Part shown: positions 18,327 through 25,713 of the stretch, piece after piece
Layout of the letters: each line of letters begins with the position of its first letter
Position numbering within the stretch: the stretch's first letter is position 1
Source of the DNA: Acetobacterium sp.
Lineage (GTDB): Bacteria > Bacillota > Clostridia > Eubacteriales > Eubacteriaceae
Length of the DNA: 64,000 nucleotides
Assembly (NCBI GenBank): GCA_028692885.1
Contig: JAQUWM010000004.1
Coordinates: 1 to 64,000, forward strand
Direction: 5' to 3'
Position numbers and translations under genes: made by a program
The notes under the pieces: generated by a model
Database searches by the model: none
What the model saw: the letters and a program-made list of their open reading frames with translations, nothing else
Told to the model about the DNA's origin: nothing

Positions 18327-19127
18327 TTAAACCGGCAACCGTTTCAAACTGAATACGCCCACTGCGGTCACAAACAGGAGAACAATCACTATCGCAAACC
18401 CACCGATGATCAGGGTGATATTAGCCTGTCCGTTGACAATGGCAAGACCATCAAAAGCGCTATACAGGGAAAATTTCCCTAAAAACAGCGTTTTTTCTGA
18501 TAGCTTACTGACAGTATTCAAGATAAAAAATCCAATCGGAATCAGAGCTCCAAAGAACAGTGCCAGTTTGGTGTTGTTGAATAAACAGGAAAAGAAAAAG
18601 CAAACCATGCCAATTGTCATGGTCATCAACGTGGCACCCAGATTCAGTTTCAAAAACACTTTGATATCCAGCATTCCCGGAAAAAACTGTTCGCTCATGC
18701 CATAGCCGACTAAAAAGAGCACCGTAAATAAAACCGCAATCGACGCCAACAGATAAGCCCCCTGGGTTACAATGATTTTTATCCGGCTATTAGGGGTATA
18801 CAGTAAACTGTTAAAGGATCCTTCATAAACCCATTTTGCGACTAACCGGTTAGCCAGGATGATGCAATAAACCATTGGAAACAGATAAATCAGAACACCG
18901 TAAAAGAGACTGGCGATAAATCCGGTCAGACCGCTGTCGATGGTACCAAAACCGATGGCGTTGACGACGACAGCCGGTAAGATTGACATCATATCAACCA
19001 TCGCGCCAACCCCACTGGGATCATAGATATAGATAATAACGGCCAGATAAATGGACATCAGGGCAACAAAAACCAGCAGTAACACGGTGTTGTTTTTGAT
19101 ATTTTTCAGAAACAGTGGGATACTCAT
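18327..19127 (-). CDS. ABC-2 type transporter permease
   Basis: This 266-aa integral membrane protein has about six hydrophobic helices (near 14-34, 60-85, 105-130, 150-175, 180-205 and 235-258), the layout of ABC-2 export permeases. Its start overlaps the stop of the upstream ATPase gene by 4 bp (ATGA), so the two are co-translated. The substrate is unknown. Bacitracin/lantibiotic immunity and sodium-export systems share this architecture, but nothing here singles one out. It is the last gene of an rsmA-ATPase-permease cluster. Confidence 0.85.
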   Translation of the reverse strand: MSIPLFLKNIKNNTVLLLVFVALMSIYLAVIIYIYDPSGVGAMVDMMSILPAVVVNAIGFGTIDSGLTGFIASLFYGVLIYLFPMVYCIILANRLVAKWVYEGSFNSLLYTPNSRIKIIVTQGAYLLASIAVLFTVLFLVGYGMSEQFFPGMLDIKVFLKLNLGATLMTMTIGMVCFFFSCLFNNTKLALFFGALIPIGFFILNTVSKLSEKTLFLGKFSLYSAFDGLAIVNGQANITLIIGGFAIVIVLLFVTAVGVFSLKRLPV

Positions 19128-20209
19128 GCTTTTTTTACCTCTCTGACTTTTTCATCTTGCTCGGGTAGGGTTTTATTTTTCATTGCTTTATCGGGCAGTG
19201 CTTTGTTCTTTACTTCTTTTTTCCGGAACAATTTCAGTTTTTCCGCTTGTGGTTTATCTGCTCTATTTTTCACTTCATTTTTCACTTCATTTTTGATTTC
19301 ATTTTTGATTTCTTGATGGTTTGTTTCCTGCTGATAATGCTTCTGGAAAATTTCTTCCAGGGACTGATTCTTGGAATTAAATACTAACACCTTTTCATGT
19401 GATAAAACCTTCATCAGAACGTCAATCCGATCACCAGAAGAAAATATTTCGTAGTCGCTCTGTGAAAACTGCTGATAGTCGAAGCCGTATTTTTTAATCT
19501 GCTCCAGATTCGGCGGAGCACCGAATTTAACCAGATAGGCTTTAGTTTCTTCGGCTCGGAGGCTGACAATATCCATATTCTCGACCAGATGACCTTCTTT
19601 AAGAACCCCCACCCGATCACAGGTTCGTTCCACTTCTTCAAACTTATGCGTCGCCAACAGCACGGTTTTTCCGCGTCGCTTTTCTTCCAGAACGAGGTCT
19701 AGTAACCGCGACTGCATTAGGGGATCCAATCCATTGGTGGGTTCATCCAACACCAGAATTTGAGGATCATGCATCAGTGCTGTTACAATGGCCAGTCTTT
19801 TTTTCATTCCGGTTGACATATTCTCGATTTTTCCCCGGGTCTCCACATCAAATCGTTCAATCAGTGAATCTCTGAGATGGGTATCTTTTCGTCCGAATCC
19901 CCCACGCATCTGAGTAATAAAATTGAGGTGCTCTTTGACCCGCATGTTTTCAAAAAGACCGACCTCTTCAGGCACATATCCGATATTTTTCTGAATCGCT
20001 GAAGCTTGAAAAAAGCAGTTTAATCCATCGATAGTGACACTGCCACGCCCCGCCCGGATCAACCCCATGAGCATCCGAATGGTGGTTGTTTTACCGGCAT
20101 CGTCAGGTCCCACATATCCAAATGCCTCACCTTTTTCAACATTGAAATTTAAGTTAAAAATACCTTTGGTGCTTGAATATTTAAGGGTTACATCCTTTAA
20201 TTCAATCAT
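19124..20209 (-). CDS. ABC transporter ATP-binding protein with repetitive basic C-terminal extension
   Basis: This 361-aa protein has a standard ATPase domain: a Walker A motif at 34-41 written GPDDAGKT rather than the usual GxNGAGKT, signature MSTGMKKR near 131-138, and Walker B with LVLDEPTNG (152-160). It pairs with the overlapping permease. After residue about 295 comes a highly charged tail of about 65 residues, rich in Lys, Glu and Asn. The tail begins with four units of E-I/V-K-N, encoded by four tandem 12-bp repeats. ATPases of this exporter type usually end near residue 300, so the tail is extra. The start follows GGAGAAAAAA. Confidence 0.88.
   Translation of the reverse strand: MIELKDVTLKYSSTKGIFNLNFNVEKGEAFGYVGPDDAGKTTTIRMLMGLIRAGRGSVTIDGLNCFFQASAIQKNIGYVPEEVGLFENMRVKEHLNFITQMRGGFGRKDTHLRDSLIERFDVETRGKIENMSTGMKKRLAIVTALMHDPQILVLDEPTNGLDPLMQSRLLDLVLEEKRRGKTVLLATHKFEEVERTCDRVGVLKEGHLVENMDIVSLRAEETKAYLVKFGAPPNLEQIKKYGFDYQQFSQSDYEIFSSGDRIDVLMKVLSHEKVLVFNSKNQSLEEIFQKHYQQETNHQEIKNEIKNEVKNEVKNRADKPQAEKLKLFRKKEVKNKALPDKAMKNKTLPEQDEKVREVKKA
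19265..19312 (-). repeat. Four tandem 12-bp coding repeats in the ABC ATPase tail
   Basis: Two copies of ATTTTTCACTTC are followed by two copies of ATTTTTGATTTC on the plus strand. In the protein they read as repeated Glu-Val/Ile-Lys-Asn units. Length changes by slippage would keep the frame. Confidence 0.9.
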
Positions 20210-20229
20210 TTTTTTCTCCTTAAAACAGA

Positions 20230-21123
20230 TTATTCGTTTTTGGCGACGGGTTCAACCGCTTGGTCAACCCGTTTGTTCAGTTCATTGGCAATTCGGCCAA
20301 AATCTGATCCAGTCAGGGTTTCCCCCCGGATCCCCGGCGATATATTACAAACCTCCAGCACCTCCAGCAAAACCTCTTTATCAAATGGGGTATTCATGGT
20401 CAGCCCATTGATCAACGTTTTTCGACGATTCAGAAAGCTGCCTTTTACTACCGCTAAAAACAATTCCTTATTTTCCAGTTCAATTTTAGGAACGATCAGT
20501 TTTTTTAGGGTGACAACAATCGAATCAACTTTGGGTTTAGGGATAAACACATGGGATGGCACATCAAAATCAATCGAAATATCCGCATAAAATTGCGCCA
20601 CAATACTCAGCGATCCATAGGCTTTGGTACCGGGAACCCCACACAGACGTTCACCCACCTCTTTTTGAATCAAGAAGGTCATACTCTCAATGGGCAGATC
20701 TGATTCCAGAAAACCCATAATGATCGGGGTGGTAATATAATAAGGTAAGTTTGCCACAATTTTAAGGGGCATATTAGCAAGATCCTCTCCTAATATTTCC
20801 CTGACATTCGTTTTTAAAATATCGCCCTGGACAATTTCCACATTGTCACATTCTTTCAGAGTCTCCCGAAGAACCGGTATCAGTTTTTTATCTATCTCGA
20901 CGGTAATAACCTTGCCGGCATGTTCGCTAAGTGCGTGGGTCATCGTACCAATCCCCGAACCGATTTCCAGAACCAGATCCCCTTGACCAACGTCTCCCGC
21001 TCTTACTATTTTTTGGACAATATTTTCATCGATTAAAAAATTCTGTCCAAACCGTTTATTGAAGTGGAGATCATATTTTTTTAGCAATCCTTCGATAACC
21101 CGTGGTGATGTTAATTTTTCCAT
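20230..21123 (-). CDS. rsmA: 16S rRNA (adenine1518-N6/adenine1519-N6)-dimethyltransferase
   Basis: This 297-aa SAM-dependent methylase (KsgA) dimethylates two adjacent adenines in the helix 45 loop of 16S rRNA during small-subunit assembly. FGQNFLID near 25-32, the SAM motif LEIGSGIGT (52-60) and the catalytic NLPY (125-128) are intact, and the length is normal. Loss of this gene gives kasugamycin resistance in other bacteria. It lies 20 bp upstream of the ABC ATPase gene on the same strand and may be co-transcribed with it. The functional link, if any, is not obvious. Confidence 0.96.
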   Translation of the reverse strand: MEKLTSPRVIEGLLKKYDLHFNKRFGQNFLIDENIVQKIVRAGDVGQGDLVLEIGSGIGTMTHALSEHAGKVITVEIDKKLIPVLRETLKECDNVEIVQGDILKTNVREILGEDLANMPLKIVANLPYYITTPIIMGFLESDLPIESMTFLIQKEVGERLCGVPGTKAYGSLSIVAQFYADISIDFDVPSHVFIPKPKVDSIVVTLKKLIVPKIELENKELFLAVVKGSFLNRRKTLINGLTMNTPFDKEVLLEVLEVCNISPGIRGETLTGSDFGRIANELNKRVDQAVEPVAKNE

Positions 21124-21824
21124 TCATTTCCTTTCGTTTTACAACTGTTTAGGCTTTACGAAGAATCTCACGAGGTTTCCTTCATAACTTAATTATTATA
21201 CACCTTATTTAATCCCACGTGAAGACCTTATCACGAATTCAGCATCGAAAGAACCGATCTTTTGATTGGTTAATGACAAATTTATGAAATCAACAATCAT
21301 TCTAACCTTTCTTCGCTCTTTTCGCAATTATTTCAAAATTTTCCAGCAAAGCTACTCTTTACGATTCGATCATTTAGATCCGATCGTTATAACTCCAGCT
21401 TTATCAGTTTCTTGAGACAAAAGCAGCTTTCTGATTTTATTGTGTTGGTTGTCCGGTTTAATCAATCGTCAACCCGATCGTATTTTTATTGCCTCAGATG
21501 CTTCATTACTCCTACCAGACCTCGCTGACAGGCAACTTTCCTGAAAACCCGAATTTTTTTACTTGATTTATTCTTATTTGAATCGCACTCAGTTAAAAAA
21601 GAAAACGCAATCATGACTCATTCCTGGCTCTCATTTTTACTTTTTAGTAAGTTATTTCATTTTAGCTTAAGTCAAAATTAATCATTTTCGTAAGTTATTC
21701 CAACACAATAATCCTTCCGATTATACATTATCAAACACTTTCCCTTTTTAAAGCCATTTTTTTATCTTTTTCAGACTTTTATCCTGTCTGATGATGAATT
21801 TTTCTTAAATGGATTTAAATGAAC
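21124..21824. other. 700-bp AT-rich intergenic stretch
   Basis: This stretch separates the leftward rsmA from the rightward CHAP gene. I see no open frame with a ribosome binding site, no tRNA and no clear hairpin gene in it. It must hold the rsmA promoter at its left edge. Confidence 0.6.
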
Positions 21825-21853
21825 TTGCAAAATGTCCGCGACTATTGTATTAT
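21825..21853 (+). promoter_or_regulatory. Promoter of CHAP hydrolase gene
   Basis: TTGCAA (21825-21830), a 17-bp spacer and TATTAT (21848-21853). The second CHAP gene has the same -35 element, also with a 17-bp spacer. Confidence 0.6.
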
Positions 21854-21903
21854 ACACATTGCCAATTTGTAAATAAATTGCAACATTCAATGATGCATTT
21901 AAG

Positions 21904-21921
21904 TCACAGTCAACACTGTGA
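21904..21921 (+). promoter_or_regulatory. Leader hairpin before the CHAP gene
   Basis: TCACAGT and ACTGTGA form a perfect 7-bp stem with a CAAC loop, 20 nt upstream of the GGAGG site. The second CHAP gene has an equivalent hairpin. Confidence 0.5.
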
Positions 21922-21950
21922 TACCATCATGTTTTGACATTGGAGGTCAA

Positions 21951-22889
21951 ATGAAGAAAAACTCAATCAAAAGGGCATGTGTAAGTCTTGCCTTTGTTTT
22001 ATGTCTGGGCATAATGCCGAGCACTGTTATGGCAGAAGAAGCTGCGGTCGATTTGACACAAATCACCCAGGCGGTTGAAACCGCTGAAGAAACTGTTTCG
22101 CTACCGAATTTATTCTCAGCCCGAACCACGGCACCGGGTGCTGATAATAGCTATTTCTTTGCTAACAATCCCTATGCTCAGGGCGGATATGGGATGCCTA
22201 ACTGTACAGCCTACGCCTTTGGCCGGGCTTATGAAATTTTGGGAACCACCCCAAATTTATGCATGGGTAATGCTAATTCCTGGTGGGCCTATAATCAAAG
22301 CACCGGCTATTATCCTTCTGGATCGACACCAAAACTTGGTGCAGTTATTTGTTGGGGTGGCAGTTCAGATGGCCATGTGGCAATTGTTGAAGCGATCAAC
22401 GGTGATACGGTCACCCTTTCTGAATCAACCTATAGCGGTATCTACTTCCAAAACTACACCTATACCATTGGTGCTGAAGATGCCACATCTGTCGGTGGTT
22501 TCCAGGGTTATCTCTACCTCGGTGATTATATTGATGCCGCCTCGGATACAACGGCTCCAGCCTTGTCAGATGTGCTGGTTACCGACTACCAAGACGAAGG
22601 TATTAATGTTACCGCTCTGGTTTCTGATGACTTAAGCGGCATCGCTCAGGTTTACTTTCCCGTCTGGACTGAAAACGGCGGCCAGGATGATTTAGTCTGG
22701 CACGAAGGAACCGTTTCCGGCAATGTGGCCAGCTGTTTTATTCCCTATAGTGACCATAATACTGAACTTGGTGACTACAATGTCCATGTTTATACCTATG
22801 ACAACGCCGGTCACTACAGCATGATGGGAACCTCGATAACAAAAGCCGACAACTTTACGAGCTTGGGGAAAGTTGCTCTCGAAAGTTAA
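21951..22889 (+). CDS. Secreted CHAP-domain amidase with GBS Bsp-like domain
   Basis: This 312-aa exported protein has a signal peptide of about 28 residues (basic start, hydrophobic core, cleavage after VMA). Residues about 68-200 form a CHAP domain (NlpC/P60-like amidase or endopeptidase) with catalytic Cys85 in GMPNCTAYAFGRAYE and His142 in SDGHVAIVE. Residues about 208-305 match the GBS Bsp-like fold, seen in streptococcal and clostridial wall proteins (ENGGQDDLVWHEGTVSGN). The likely role is peptidoglycan cleavage outside the cell. The start at 21951 follows GGAGG; the GTG at 21918 lies inside the leader hairpin. It is a shorter paralogue of the protein at 36763 and lacks its ChW repeats. 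Confidence 0.88.
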   Translation: MKKNSIKRACVSLAFVLCLGIMPSTVMAEEAAVDLTQITQAVETAEETVSLPNLFSARTTAPGADNSYFFANNPYAQGGYGMPNCTAYAFGRAYEILGTTPNLCMGNANSWWAYNQSTGYYPSGSTPKLGAVICWGGSSDGHVAIVEAINGDTVTLSESTYSGIYFQNYTYTIGAEDATSVGGFQGYLYLGDYIDAASDTTAPALSDVLVTDYQDEGINVTALVSDDLSGIAQVYFPVWTENGGQDDLVWHEGTVSGNVASCFIPYSDHNTELGDYNVHVYTYDNAGHYSMMGTSITKADNFTSLGKVALES

Positions 22890-22902
22890 CTCCCCGCAAA
22901 TG

Positions 22903-22948
22903 AAAAACCTTCTAGCCACGTCAATCAACGTGACTAGAAGGTTTTTTA
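22903..22948 (+). terminator. Intrinsic terminator after the CHAP gene
   Basis: A long stem (AAAAACCTTCTAG with its complement, plus ACGT/ACGT near the loop) ends in six T. Confidence 0.88.
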
Positions 22949-23028
22949 CTTATTGAAGTCTATCACCGTTGAATAATACCCGCTCTCAACGTTATTGGTT
23001 TCTAGTGCTGGATTAAATTATATTTAGC

Positions 23029-23057
23029 TTGCATTATCATCGGTTATCGTGTATAAT
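23029..23057 (+). promoter_or_regulatory. Promoter of the structured RNA gene
   Basis: TTGCAT (23029-23034), a 17-bp spacer and a perfect TATAAT (23052-23057). No start codon with a ribosome binding site follows. Confidence 0.75.
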
Positions 23058-23063
23058 GCAGTT

Positions 23064-23240
23064 ACTCCGAAGTTTAAGCTTTCTAAGGCATTACGCTATG
23101 AGCTTAAACCCGTAGGGTATGATCGGAAACGGTTGTGTCTCCCATTGTGGAAAAGGGGCTTGGCAGGAGTATTTCTTGTCACTTTGCATTTTTTTGTGCA
23201 GAAAAAAAAGGCCATTCCCTTGGGGAGTGGTCTTTTTTTT
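23064..23240 (+). ncRNA. Free-standing structured noncoding RNA, family not assigned
   Basis: A GC-richer block of about 125 nt follows a strong promoter and ends in an intrinsic terminator. Visible helices are an outer stem of TACTCC (23063-23068) with GGAGTA (23166-23171), a 9-bp hairpin GTTTAAGCT with AGCTTAAAC, a small ACCC/GGGT hairpin, and TCCC paired with GGGG. The 3' end is a stem (GGCCATTCCC at 23210-23219) with eight T. No reading frame has a Shine-Dalgarno site. The downstream protein genes are on the other strand, so this is not a riboswitch leader for them. It resembles none of the riboswitch consensus sequences I can recall. A raiA-motif-type RNA is one candidate to test, but I cannot confirm it. 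Confidence 0.7.
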
Positions 23241-23313
23241 CCTCTTATTTAAGTCCTTGCATTTCATTAATTTGTAACCGAAAAAATATGAATCAGGACA
23301 CTTTCTTTGAGAT

Positions 23314-23359
23314 ACCAAAGCCGGATTAGCCAACTGGTTTTGGTCTTTTTTATTTTTTT
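23314..23359 (+). terminator. Second strong terminator downstream of the RNA gene
   Basis: An 11-bp stem with two G-U pairs (ACCAAAGCCGG at 23314-23324, CTGGTTTTGGT at 23334-23344) is followed by a T-rich tract of 14 bases. It either backs up the RNA terminator or ends a further short transcript starting after 23240. Confidence 0.75.
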
Positions 23360-23377
23360 GAAATTAACTATCTTTTA

Positions 23378-23431
23378 TTCAATAAAACAAGCCCTGGAAA
23401 GGCAGACTTGCCGATACGCTGGGCTTGTTTT
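23378..23431 (-). terminator. Terminator of the aldehyde oxidoreductase/MoaD operon
   Basis: An 11-bp outer stem (AAAACAAGCCC at 23384-23394, complement at 23421-23431) encloses a GGCA/TGCC hairpin, 27 bp beyond the stop codon of the MoaD-like gene. Confidence 0.65.
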
Positions 23432-23457
23432 GTTAATTGAGATTGGGGTTTGTAAAA

Positions 23458-23694
23458 TCAGCCTCCTGCAACAGGAGGAAAAATCGCTATGTATCCGTCT
23501 TCTTTAATCGGAACGGCGAGCATGGCATCAACCTTCCCGTCAACCCCATCTACGATGACTGCGGCAATTTCCGGAGCTGTAATACCTAGATCGTCAATAA
23601 CATCCTGGCCCGTCATCCCTGGCGTATAGTCCATTTCGACAATCTTGCCCCGACCATCTCTAAAGTTTGCAAATAGTTTTATCTTAATTGCCAT
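23458..23694 (-). CDS. MoaD/ThiS-family sulfur carrier protein
   Basis: This 78-aa ubiquitin-like protein ends in Gly-Gly (PPVAGG), the thiocarboxylation site by which MoaD donates sulfur to the pterin dithiolene. The start at 23694 follows AGGAGG 4 nt upstream; a longer in-frame start would begin inside the gap after the oxidoreductase. It lies 51 bp downstream of the tungsten-type aldehyde oxidoreductase. A dedicated carrier for tungstopterin synthesis or for that enzyme is the natural reading. Similar AOR-MoaD pairs are common in anaerobes. Confidence 0.88.
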   Translation of the reverse strand: MAIKIKLFANFRDGRGKIVEMDYTPGMTGQDVIDDLGITAPEIAAVIVDGVDGKVDAMLAVPIKEDGYIAIFPPVAGG

Positions 23695-23745
23695 ATTTCC
23701 TCCTAAAACGAAAGGAGCGATCAAAGATCGCCCCTTAAATTTATT

Positions 23746-25545
23746 TTATAATAAACCTAATTTTTTAAGACGTTCTTCCGTTGGAATACCATCTTCATCC
23801 CATCCACGTTCTTTGTAGTAAAGTGGAAGTAATTCATCCAGCTTATGAACCCAACCTTTTGTTGGTCCTTCTGGCATTGGTTCATTCAACAGACGTGGTG
23901 GCAATGTATCATCTGCTTTTGTAATACCAGCTTCTAAGTTGAAGAGTTTTTCCAGATTCCAGATACGTTCTCCAGCTAACATAACTTCGTCTGCTGACCA
24001 TTTGGTTCCCAGAACTTCGTTAATCATATCGGCATAGTTTTGAGCGCCCATAGCGAATGAAGTAAACAGACATAAACCAAGTGAATCAATAACAGCTGTC
24101 AGATCCTGGAATGCTTTTGCCCAAACTTCTTTACCGGCTAAGTCAAAACGATCCAGTTTTTCTGGTAAACCAAGGATTTCAGGTGAAATCAGGTATCCAC
24201 GAACATGACATCCACCACGGTTGGAGGTTGCATATTGAAGACCCATTCCTTGGATCCCACGTGGGTCGTAAGCTGGTATGTCTTGTTTTTTAACTGACAT
24301 AGAGTATTCAGGAACACCAAAGAAATCAGCTAATCGGTAAGAACCTCTTGCTAATAAATCTCCAAAGCCTTCTCTGTTACCCATTTTCTTGAGCCAGTGA
24401 ACAACTGATTCAGGGTTACCGAATTTCAGGGCGATATCATCAGCTAATATTTCGTCAGTGATAAAACCACGTTGATACAGTTCCATTGCAGCTGCTAAGG
24501 TTGCGCCTGCAGAAATGGTATCCAGACCCAGTTCATTACACCAGTAGTTGGCATCAATAACAACATCCATGTCATTAATTCCTAGATCGCCAGCAAATAC
24601 CCAAAGTGTTTCGTATTCTGGTCCGCCGATACCATCTGGACTATGTTCGCTTTTAACCCATCGACCACAGCCAATTGGGCAATGGTGACAAGGATTACGT
24701 TTGATCAGATATTTTTCTGTCATGGTTTCACCGCTGACAGCTTCTGCATCTGGATCTACACCACCCTGGAAGTTATTGGTTGGGTAAACACCATGTTCGT
24801 TAATAATGTTAACAAGAACAGCAGTTCCGTAGGTTGGTAGACCACCACCGGTAACGCCATTTTCTTTTAACAGTGCACGACATTCTTTTGTAACTGCTTT
24901 TAATGCTTCTGCATCAGCAATTTCAGGTTTCAGATTTCCTTTAACGGTAATCGCTTTTAAGTTTTTGGAACCCATAACTGCACCAACACCAGAACGGCCA
25001 GCAGTACGATCATTTTCATTCATGATTGCAGCCATTTGAGACAGTTTTTCACCAGCAGGACCGATAGTCATAACTTTAGATCCTGGTTGTTTTTCTCTTA
25101 AGATATCGCTGGCTTCAGTTACTAATTTACCCCAAACATCAAGAGCTGGTAAAATTTCAACTTTTTCTTCATCGATATTGATATAAACTGGCAGGCTAGC
25201 TTTACCTTCAATAATAACGGCATCGTAACCAGCATATTTCAGGTATGCTCCCCATTCTCCACCGGAGTTTGAAGAAGCAATACAGCCTGTCAATGGTGAC
25301 TTTGTAACGACCATGTATCGACCACCAGTTGGAGTCGCTGTACCGGACAACGGACCATTAATAATAACAATCTTATTTTCTGCGGCAAAAGGATCAATCT
25401 TTGGATCAACCTCATCCATATAAAGCTTTGTTCCTAAACCACGACCACCAATATATTTTTTTGCCAACTCAAAATCAAGATCTTCAGTTGTAATTGCATT
25501 GGTCGTCAAATTCACACGTAAAATTTTTCCCATGTAACCAAACAT
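23746..25545 (-). CDS. aor: Tungsten-type aldehyde:ferredoxin oxidoreductase
   Basis: This 599-aa enzyme interconverts aldehydes and carboxylates using ferredoxin. The N-terminal domain has the family blocks KILRVNLT and YIGGRGLG (31-38). The bis-tungstopterin and cluster-binding region has Cys286, Cys289 and Cys293 in CHHCPIGCGRW, with a fourth ligand in the SLGLCLF segment near 485-495. The length is standard. In acetogens AOR can reduce acetate to acetaldehyde for ethanol formation together with an alcohol dehydrogenase such as the one at 35231. RBS AGGAGGC precedes the start. The codon choice looks smoother than in its neighbours, suggesting good expression. Confidence 0.94.
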   Translation of the reverse strand: MFGYMGKILRVNLTTNAITTEDLDFELAKKYIGGRGLGTKLYMDEVDPKIDPFAAENKIVIINGPLSGTATPTGGRYMVVTKSPLTGCIASSNSGGEWGAYLKYAGYDAVIIEGKASLPVYINIDEEKVEILPALDVWGKLVTEASDILREKQPGSKVMTIGPAGEKLSQMAAIMNENDRTAGRSGVGAVMGSKNLKAITVKGNLKPEIADAEALKAVTKECRALLKENGVTGGGLPTYGTAVLVNIINEHGVYPTNNFQGGVDPDAEAVSGETMTEKYLIKRNPCHHCPIGCGRWVKSEHSPDGIGGPEYETLWVFAGDLGINDMDVVIDANYWCNELGLDTISAGATLAAAMELYQRGFITDEILADDIALKFGNPESVVHWLKKMGNREGFGDLLARGSYRLADFFGVPEYSMSVKKQDIPAYDPRGIQGMGLQYATSNRGGCHVRGYLISPEILGLPEKLDRFDLAGKEVWAKAFQDLTAVIDSLGLCLFTSFAMGAQNYADMINEVLGTKWSADEVMLAGERIWNLEKLFNLEAGITKADDTLPPRLLNEPMPEGPTKGWVHKLDELLPLYYKERGWDEDGIPTEERLKKLGLL

Positions 25546-25587
25546 TCTGTACGCCTCCTAGATTTTATTTAATTTGTAACCATGGTC

Positions 25588-25616
25588 ATTATAACCTAAA
25601 TTTATTTTATATTCAA
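25588..25616 (-). promoter_or_regulatory. Promoter of the aor-moaD operon
   Basis: On the minus strand TTGAAT (25616-25611), a 17-bp spacer and a perfect TATAAT (25593-25588), 43 bp upstream of the aor start. Confidence 0.7.
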
Positions 25617-25713
25617 TCGATTTCAGCAAACTTATTAAAAATAACAAAAATTTATAGCTTCTTGCACCGTAAAACCGATACTTTGGTCGTTTTTCGAACA
25701 TTCATTCTGTCCG

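Noticed and set aside
19124..19312. CRISPR-like array in the 12-bp repeats
   Set aside because: Units are contiguous without spacers and lie in frame within a coding region.
23064..23200. Molybdenum/tungsten cofactor riboswitch for the nearby aldehyde oxidoreductase
   Set aside because: The RNA is on the opposite strand, downstream of that operon, and has its own terminator.
23049..23252. Open frames on both strands over the structured RNA
   Set aside because: The plus-strand frame starts inside the -10 element and runs through the terminator hairpin. The minus-strand frame is only its mirror.
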